The position numbers and the translations under genes are program-made. A DNA stretch of 64,000 bases from Xenoacremonium recifei (Eukaryota; Ascomycota; Sordariomycetes; Hypocreales; Nectriaceae): contig WOFQ01000019.1 in the NCBI GenBank assembly GCA_012184525.1, positions 186,001-250,000 of the forward strand, read 5' to 3'. Of this stretch, positions 56,286 through 64,000 are shown in pieces (position 1 is the first letter of the stretch; the number at the start of each line of letters is the position of its first letter). Under the pieces are notes generated by a model that did not search any database, had not been told where the DNA came from, and was given only the letters and a program-made list of their open reading frames with translations.

Positions 56286-59200
56286 CGTTTACCGTTCATG
56301 GCCACTCGCGAGGACCGAATAATGATCCTCTGGCAGTGAGGCAGCACGTGTGTCGTCGACGCCACGATGGTTCCCTAAATTGGCCCCCATCACGTCCTCA
56401 GCCTCAGTCAGGTGCGGCACGCGCCATCACGTGATGAGATACTCCATAGCCCAGCCGTCTTCGACTGTCTTTGTTGGTCGAACTTCATCTGCTACTCCAA
56501 CATGGTCCTGACGTCGGCATCCCAAGCAGGAAAACATTACCAGATGTCGTGCCTTTTGCGGCAGCTTTCACCGGCCCTTTCGCCGTGGCCCGGCCTGGAA
56601 AGGGCTTTCCACGGGCAACATTCGATGCGGACGGGCCATCAGCCCACCGAGCCTGCTCTCCGCTCGCTCACCTGAGCTGATGGAGACTTAACTCTCCAGT
56701 CTCCTTGCTGCCTCCATCTCCGGTGGTCGCCAGTCCGGGGAGAGCCGCCCCCAGACCCTTGGAGAAGTCGCACATGTTTGCTATTATTGTCGGTGCTGCT
56801 GTTAATAAGCGACTCAATGGCATAGCTATCTCGATAGTAGGCAGCCCAGATCCACTTCGCAACCCGCTATGGCTCGCTGCCCTTGCAATGTATTATTGCA
56901 TGTAACCGCCCTGGCTTCGACGGGAGTGCGCCGGCCGGGTCGGGTCAGGTCAAACATCGCCAGATGGGAGTAAACAATCGGTGAGCGAGCGATGGCATCA
57001 CGTTACGGCAGGAAGCAGATACGGCATTACATGACGTCGCTGTGTAAGCCTGCAAAATCACCACGGAGCTGCTTCATGCGTGCCCTGTTTCAAAGCAGCA
57101 GCAGCAGGGCGTGTCAGTCAGTGTTAACCCGGCACTTGGGACGATAAGTCTCTCATCTCGCATTCAGGGGCCCGGAAAATGCGAGCAATATTGGCGACAC
57201 AAACCATCGTGAGGCCAGCATACGGTCCTGGTCGTTTTTGCGCTCGCCCGACGGGTCCTGTCCCGAGATTCTGTCTGCTACCAAACTCGGCTGTATACGA
57301 ACCGCTGTGCTACTGTATGTACCGTACCGACCGATCACTCCCCGTCCGTCCCGTCACCTCCGGACGAAATGATCTGCCGGCCCTAGTTGACGCTATCAAC
57401 TGAGCAGTGCATGATCGGGACAACCAAGTTGCCAAGACGACTTTTTTTGATCCTGATCATCGCCAGACTCCAAGCAAGTTGGCAAGTTGGCACTCACACG
57501 CCCCCCTCGGGCCCCCGTGAGCAACGGATGATCATGGGCTGTGGGGAAGATAGAGTCAACCCCATTCGAGCTCCCCCAGGCCAAGAGGAGCGGCCCCCCG
57601 TCCGAGGCCCGAAGAGATTTCAAGTCACAGGATGGTGAACCTGGGGTCGTGATAGGGGCAGACGCAAGCCAGAGATAACAGCATTGCAGCTGACCCCCCG
57701 GGTTGCATCTCCGACCCTCAGACCCCGAGGGGAAAACGGGAAGGGGAAGGGGGGCGTGCTGTGGGAATCTCGCAACCAGCTCTTGTCAATAAGGAGAGTC
57801 TCGGTCTCTTGCCGCTGGTGTTACACCACGACTTCAAACCCAGCTCTCGTTCCTGCAGGAGGGCCTGGCCTGGTCTGGTCTTATTCCCCCTTTGATCCGG
57901 AACCCTGGCCTGGCAGTATTGTACTTGTAGCTGGGCGGACATGGCTATCCGCGTTGCTTGCTATCAGAAGACGGAATCCAATGGGTTTTGCCGTCCGCGG
58001 GCCAGTCGGCCCTTCACTGGGCCAATGCCCCTCGACAGGAGAGGCAGTTCGGTGTCCTGATTCTCTCTCTTCCCAGCTTCTGGACCTCCTTTCCACCTCG
58101 CCTCTCCTGGCGAGATTGCTCTGTCACAGTCTTCCCCAGCTCTCCCCCACAAAGATAACGATGCAGATCAACGTGGTATCAGGGCGGCTTCCGATTTAGC
58201 GCCGCCATTTCCGACGCCTCGACCGGCACGGCACCAGTCCAGCGGAGTAGCAAAGGCTGAGCCTCCTCGGATGGAGTCTCTGTCGGGGCCAGGGTCCGGG
58301 GGACACCCCCAGTCTCAGTTCCTGTTCAAGCACCACCAGCACAGCGGAGTGTCGGTCGATAGGGAATTCGAGCACCGACTCGACTGCTGTCTGGAGAATG
58401 CTCACCGGTTAGCGGCGGTTAGCGGGAGACAGGGCCGCCGAATACGACAAACATTCCACTGTCTTCTGTGCATGGGATGATAGGACCCTGTAAAGCTTAG
58501 AGACATCCTCAACTCTTGTGGTTGCTGCTCTATCTAGCTTTTCCTAGGACCGAGAGCATGCGAGCTTCGTCGGCCTCTTCTGCGGGGAGACAGCTGATTG
58601 CTGTGCGACAGGTCATCTCACCTGAGGCTCTCGGCGTCTTTGCAGGCTCCAGCAGTGTAGCGTCGCAAGCGGACGGTGACATGCCATGTTATGCGGAGAA
58701 CAGTGCTGAGACTTGTACCGTCGTGGTTTGGCCAGTGGAGTTTTCTCAGCCAGCGCAGGAGTATCGCCAGACTCCCACCTCCTAGCTCGGCCAATGTCGG
58801 GATCTCCAGTCCGAAAAACGGGGAGAAGGCCTCTCGAGTCGAGGGCCGCCAAAGCATCCCCACAAGGTCACTCTCCCGTCTCACTGATAATGCTGTATTG
58901 AACTGAGGGTTTTTCGGTTTGGTGATAACCCTTTTGGCGTACGAATCAGCTCAGCCGATGTCTCGCCGGACAGCTCCTCTTTGGCCTCGCTGCAAGAGGG
59001 GTCCTGGACTCCTAGTGTTTCGGGCTAAGGTCTATCAGAATGAGCCGCAGAGGGTCGGGTGTGCTGCAGGGGCAAAGAAGCGATATAGTATGGCTCGATG
59101 CTGCACAGCGGATGCACAAAGTTGGAGCCCCGCGATGCCAGGCGATCTGGAATTCTAGACCATCCTGCTCAACTCTGGAGTTACAACTCAAGACTTGCTG

Positions 59201-59610
59201 TTAAGATTATCCGAGGGAACTGGCGAGCGAATCGACTGACTCGTGCCAATGTTGTGATTCAACGATGGATCAGGGTAGCCCGATTCACCTTGATTGCGAA
59301 GCTCCTTGCTGCAAAGAAGCGCAATTTCGGTATAGCCTGGCATATAGCTCACCGTGCCGGCAGAGACATGTCGGAAAACCACTTCACGGTGAGGGGCCGA
59401 GAAAGAGCCTCCTCTCAGAGCGTGCTCTGCTCACACCACGTGGGGGCGCACCTGGAGTTGTCGATGGGGCAAGCCGAGATGAATTGCTCCATGTGCTTTG
59501 CAACTGGGCGAAAGACACCGAGCCTAGTTGACCAAAGACAGCCTGTCAACAAGGCACAGATCAAGTGGCAATACGGGAAGCCGAGGAACACGCGGAACTG
59601 GCTTGCTTCA

Positions 59611-59708
59611 ATCCTCAACAGGGTTGGCGTTCTGAATGAGGCCCTCGGCAGAATCCATTGTCCAGTCTCCAATCCCAAACCCTCAACAGGGTATGGGCTC
59701 TGGATGAG
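59611..59708. repeat. Pair of imperfect 30-bp direct repeats
   Basis: Copies at 59611-59640 and 59679-59708 match at 24 of 30 positions, sharing the core CCTCAACAGGGT and the end ATGAG. No further copies were noticed. Confidence 0.55.
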
Positions 59709-62700
59709 ACCGGGGTAAGGTCTGAAGCGGTCCAGTCAGGAGCAACGTGGCCGTACAAGTACCCTTTGAAGCTCTCCGAAAGAGCCGCAGTGGAATGTCG
59801 TTCGACAAAACCTGGAGAGAGAACCTGAGAATCCGTTTTCCGTAGGACCCTGGCTCGAATACGGAGGTTTGGTCTGTTTCGGTGAAGACTTCCCTAAGTA
59901 GAGTCGCCCCCAACATTCACATGGAGGCTCAACAGGAGCCTTATCCAGACTTTCGGAACAGGTCCGGGGCACTGACCGAGGGCCTTTTGGAGGCTGTCTC
60001 TGGAGCCTGAACGACCCCATCGGTGCATAACTCGCTATCGGAGGAACCCCGACAGTGATGTTGTATAGATAAAACCTCGTAGTATGTTTGCATAGGCCAG
60101 TTACTGATAGCGACATTGGACGGTCCGCCTGCTTACGGACTGGAGTAGTCCGCTATCGAGGGCGACGATAATCCGGCTGTTTGTTTTGTTGTGAGTTGTC
60201 GGCTAAGCTAATTAGCGATCATTGCGACAGGCGACCGCGCCGGCGCTCGCATCATTCACCACTGGCGGATCATCCGCGGCCGCCCTCCGTAGCCAGAAGA
60301 AAGCCGCCGGAACGAGGGACGACAGAGGCCTGGAGCGCATTCCCGAGCGACATGCGCAATTCCGAGTTCCTCCCAGCGCTCCGGACATCGCCGTTCCGAG
60401 GGCCGACTCAGGCGACAGAATCCAAGGGATTCCATCAACCGAGTGTCAGGATAAGATCTGAGATCATTCGCCCCAGAATTGCCAAAGCCGGCTAGTGGTC
60501 AGGGCTATCGACCAGCATCAGGGTCCGGGGCGAGAGGCCTAATCGCAAGCGGAAGTTGGAGAAGAAGACTGCGGTGCCGACTGGCTGTCTTCCCCGTCTA
60601 ATGTCTCTTCTCCCCGCGCTGGGCTTCCTTATCTGTCAGCCGGACCGACAGAAACCAAGGCTGGAGTGATTCCTGGTGCGCTGAAACAGGGCGTCAAGCT
60701 GCGCCAGGGCGGACGTGAAAAAGCCCAGTATGTTTGCTTTTCGGTGTGATGTGTATCAGCCGGGCATGGCTTATCACTTCCCCCCACGCCGTGGCCCAGG
60801 GAAAATGTCCCAGAATCCCTGGAGGTTGCATGCTGAGGCGTACGAGGCGCACCCTTGTCAAGGCGAGTCTGGGGAAGGATTACTCCGTGCCGCCCGACTG
60901 CCACACCTGTCCTTCTCCATACTAAGGGATGGTGCGTTGTGCAGCACGAGAGCCTAGATGCATCTCGACCGCGAGTTGTTGAGGAGAACAGGAGGGGAAG
61001 AGCTCGGTTACTCTTCACGCGAAGGCTTAGTTTGTAGGATGGCCTCTCGTGATTTTAGACCGAGGATAAGTGTCCGCCGGGCATGGTACGGACATGAGGA
61101 AGCCTAGGAGGACAAGCCGGGGTATGCTCAAGTCCATAGGCTCAACTCCGGCCTTAGGTTAGGGCGGGCTTACGACTGGTGAGCACTCGAGATGAGCTGA
61201 ACCCAGAAGAAACGGGGAGAAGCGGCGCAGGCTGACCCTCATGGGAGCCGAACACGGCGGCGCTTATCGTGGACAAATTGGGGGCGTCTGGGGGAATGGG
61301 AGAATGGTGATGGCTGCTAGTTGAGCTAGTGTCCCCAGAATGCTAGACTAGACAGGTGCCGGAATCTGGAGTTGCGGCTGCGCGTACCTCGAGGCCTGGG
61401 TCGTAGGAATCAGGGTCCCGTCGATGGGCGTCTGGTGATGAGCCGCTTCTTTCTGGGGCCGAAGCCTTATCATTCGGATGGATCTCGTGCGTGGATCATC
61501 AGCCAGAGTCATGAGCGTGATCAACGACTCTGGGCCTTGGTGAGAGAATGACTTGGCAACGCAACTCCACAGAGTCATCTCCTCAGAGTAGGGGGGGCAC
61601 GGGGGCAAGACAGTAGCAGCAAGGCGTCAGGGGCCTGTCGTGTGATGTGATTTTTTTGCTTCTTCGTTCCTCCTCCTATTCCTGCTGGTTGTCTCATCCT
61701 CGATGAGTAAAGAGAAAACTCCGCTGGGAATCGGAAGCGTCACATCATATTACGGAAAGGGGGGGGGGGAGAGTTGTGCCAATCCGGGGTGGTAGCTGGG
61801 GTAATGGCAAACGCGGGATGCTAGCAAAGGGGAAGGTCGGCTTGGAATTGGAATTACCCACGGGTAAAAAGCAAAGGCAGAAGCAAACACAGGGGCTAAA
61901 AAAGCAACCCCAGGAGACGGCTTTGGGGATAGTTGTGACACACCCCGTGTTACGGGGATGACGGTGAAGTTGGGCACACCCCCAGAGGAACAAAACAAAC
62001 TGACTAGTAAAGGCTGTCGGTAAATGAGGGCGTGCGAGCGAGTTCGGTGAATGCCCGGGTTGTCGATAGGCCCCCCGCAAGTCGTCTAGCATCATCGACG
62101 GATGTACGGAGAGATCCAAGCTGGAGAAACGGGGGAAGCCAAGGAGCGACGTATGGCCTGGAATCGCCTGATGAAGCCAAACTCTCTCCATGAGCATTGC
62201 GTGCCAGAGACTCGCGGAGAAACCCACCACTGGTGGCCAAAACAGGGGCCTAGACAGCGTCGATCGTCAATAGCCGTCTGGGTTGGATAAGCCCATGAAT
62301 TGTGCAATGCAGCATCGAGAAGAGACTCCAGCAGAAGTCCCACCAGATGGTGGATGCAACGGCCGCGAAACAACAAGGGCAATGCTCTCAACAGATTGCT
62401 GCTCACCTTGAGAGCCAATAACTGGGACTATTCCACAACCGGGAGAGAGACTGCCGAATGTCACTGAGAGCAAGAGCGTGAGGAAAGAGAGAAATCTCTG
62501 AACAGCCAGACACAGAGCCTAGTCAGAGCGTAAGAGACCCAAGGACGGAAATGGAAGAGACTCACCGAGAAGCACCTCATCTGGAATGAGCAGGCCAATC
62601 ATCTCCAGGCGGTCGAGCACGACAGCGGATAGGTAGATTGGATGCTGCGCCCCACGCTGAAGCCGAGTCTCTGGTGAGCGCGCGAGAGAGTTTCTGACAG

Positions 62701-62968
62701 TGGAGATGGGTTTAGTGGGAAAATAGCCCGGGTGAAAGATACGGAGTAGAGGTGGAAGAGCGAGATTTTCTTTTTGTGATGAGATTTCCAGGCTGACAGA
62801 GAATTGTGATTGTTGAGGCGTGAGGCAGGGAAAGTGCGCCTTTGGGCCTCCATTCGCAACTGCCCCCTTCTCCAGACGCCTCGTCTCCGGCACCGGGGCG
62901 CGGAGAGCAACGACTGGATGGGAAGGAAGCATCCTGGAACAGGACAGGACAGAACAGGGCGTGTCTGT

Positions 62969-63476
62969 CTGGGGCGACGATAAGGAGTGGGTGCAGCACC
63001 TGAGTCTTTCACTCACTCATCCCCAGGCGGCCAGGCAGGGCAAGAGCAGGCGCTCGCAAAGTGCAAGTGAGCAGCGCCAGCGGGTGAGCGAGGCGCCTGA
63101 AAGTACCTCCGCCCTGCCTGTACTTGGCCGCTGACTGACTCTCCCCCAGCCCCGAACGAGCGAGTCCCCGGGGGGAGGAGGAGGGGAGGAGCAGAAAAAG
63201 TCTACTTGCGGCCTCCCTCCTGCTTCTCCCGGCGCACACGCCCCCTGGCTGGGGGGTGGTTTCAAACGCAGCTTCCCCACTCCCTCCGCTCCACCAGCAC
63301 ACACCCCACCCCCCTCGCCCGCTCCCACGCTCTCCCCATCGCTGCTAAAAACCCCCACAGCGCATTCCCTGCCCTGCAGCGATACCGTACCGCACCCCCT
63401 ACAGCAGACTCCAGCCCAGCCCAGGCAGCGGTAAACCGAGACGAGACTTTCTGAGGCCCTCTTCTCTGATCCGGGG
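62969..63476. promoter_or_regulatory. Cluster of CreA/CRE1-type SYGGRG sites
   Basis: Matches to the SYGGRG consensus at 62969-62974 (CTGGGG), 63021-63026 and 63144-63149 (CTGGGG on the minus strand), 63168-63173 (CCGGGG), 63249-63254 (CTGGGG) and 63471-63476 (CCGGGG), all within 1 kb of the presumed cre1 start. The motif is short and the region is GC-rich, so some will be chance. Autoregulation is known for creA genes; here it is inferred. Confidence 0.4.
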
Positions 63477-63971
63477 TGGGCGTTGAGGTCCCGTCCTGCC
63501 ACTGTAGAGTACTGTGCCAATCGCCCGCTAGTGGACGGCGCAATCGCTGAGGTGCTGTACCGCACTGCACACGCCCTCCCTCCCGTCCTCGATTACTACC
63601 GACCCGGCCGAGCCCGGCCACAGTTTATAACCTTTTCCATCCCCCCCCCTCGATCCTCTTCCCCTCCAAAAAGAGACTTCCCCGTTTCCTTCACAACGCC
63701 CAAAACCTTCCAACAACTTCCCCAGCTTTTCACCAGCCATCACTCCCGCGACCTTGGCTTTGGCTTCAGGGACTCAACGCTTCATCGACGACAGACGATT
63801 CTGACGCCCCGTCTCCCCGCACACTCACACCAACAAACACCTTGTCGTCGCCGCTGCTCCATCACAGGCTTCGCCGTTTCCCACCGAGGCGTTCTCAACC
63901 GTTCCGCCTCTTAAGAGCCTAAAGAACCCCGAAGACCCCTTTCTGTCGGTTCTGTTCAGCAGGCGGATCAC

Positions 63972-64000
63972 ATGCAACGAGCACATTCGGCCGTGGATTT
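63972..64000 (+). CDS. cre1: Partial CDS: N-terminus of carbon catabolite repressor CRE1/CreA
   Basis: The window ends 29 bases into an open frame starting ATG at 63972 and reading MQRAHSAVD, with the last two bases (TT) consistent with Phe. Sordariomycete CRE1 proteins characteristically begin MQRxxSAVDFS, so the match is meaningful despite its length. CRE1 is the C2H2 zinc-finger repressor of alternative-carbon and cellulase genes under glucose. The long, CT-rich leader and gene-free upstream region fit a highly regulated transcription factor. Zinc fingers lie beyond the window, so the call rests on ten residues and context. Confidence 0.6.

Larger units (their letters stand above)
56286..63971. 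other. Long non-coding region upstream of the cre1-like gene
   Basis: About 7.7 kb without a supportable gene. The proximal end (56286-56500) is the Rad51-family promoter. Frames such as 57684-58199 and 59098-59718 plus carry no domain signal. The last 700 nt are pyrimidine-rich like a long fungal 5' leader. Two imperfect 30-bp direct repeats lie at 59611-59640 and 59679-59708. Confidence 0.45.

Noticed and set aside
59098..59718. 206-codon plus-strand frame
   Set aside because: No motif, contains the imperfect direct repeats, no splice partners with coding character.

Overview
The window is nuclear DNA of a filamentous ascomycete, most likely a Sordariomycete. Genes are short and interrupted by 50-90 nt introns (GTAAGT-type donors, CTGAC/CTAAC-like branch sites, CAG/TAG acceptors), intergenic spaces are kilobases long, 5' leaders are pyrimidine-rich, and the gene content is typical (con-6, GH75 chitosanase, Zn2Cys6 regulator, peroxisomal Lon, End3, and a fragment matching the CRE1 N-terminus). 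No operons, CRISPR arrays, rRNA or convincing tRNA genes were found. All multi-exon models below were assembled by hand from reading frames and splice signals; each closes in frame.

Layout. 0-10.3 kb: a con-6-like conidiation protein (+), a Rossmann-fold NAD(P)-binding protein (+), an unrecognised small membrane protein with an internally duplicated C-terminal motif (+), a short-chain dehydrogenase (-), a secreted GH75 chitosanase (-) and a 5'-nucleotidase-family metallophosphatase (-). 10.3-17.5 kb: an unrecognised basic, probably nuclear protein (+), and a Zn2Cys6 regulator with a PAS-like region (-) whose zinc cluster is assembled across an 8-nt microexon. 17.5-31.0 kb: 13.5 kb without a supportable gene, carrying microsatellites and short palindromes.

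31.0-56.3 kb is the gene-rich core: peroxisomal Lon protease ending in SRL (-), diverging from replication protein A subunit 2 (+), a GNAT acetyltransferase (-), isopentenyl-diphosphate isomerase (-), End3 (+), an AIF/AMID-like FAD oxidoreductase (-), acyl-CoA-binding protein (+), a Cys/Ser/Thr-rich GPI-type wall protein (-), a BTB-bromodomain fusion protein (-) and a Rad51-family recombination paralogue (-). These are mostly housekeeping genes, not a metabolic cluster; isoprenoid, acyl-CoA and peroxisomal functions lie near each other, but nothing shows co-regulation.

56.3-64.0 kb: 7.7 kb of non-coding DNA leading into what appears to be the start of the carbon catabolite repressor gene cre1/creA, of which only the first 29 coding bases are in the window. 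The DNA just upstream is pyrimidine-rich and contains several matches to the CreA/CRE1 consensus SYGGRG.

The most unusual points are the zinc-cluster microexon, the duplicated motif in the small membrane protein, the BTB-bromodomain architecture, a 4-nt first coding exon and MluI box at the RPA2 gene, and recurring pentanucleotide microsatellites. I did not find a new multi-gene system.
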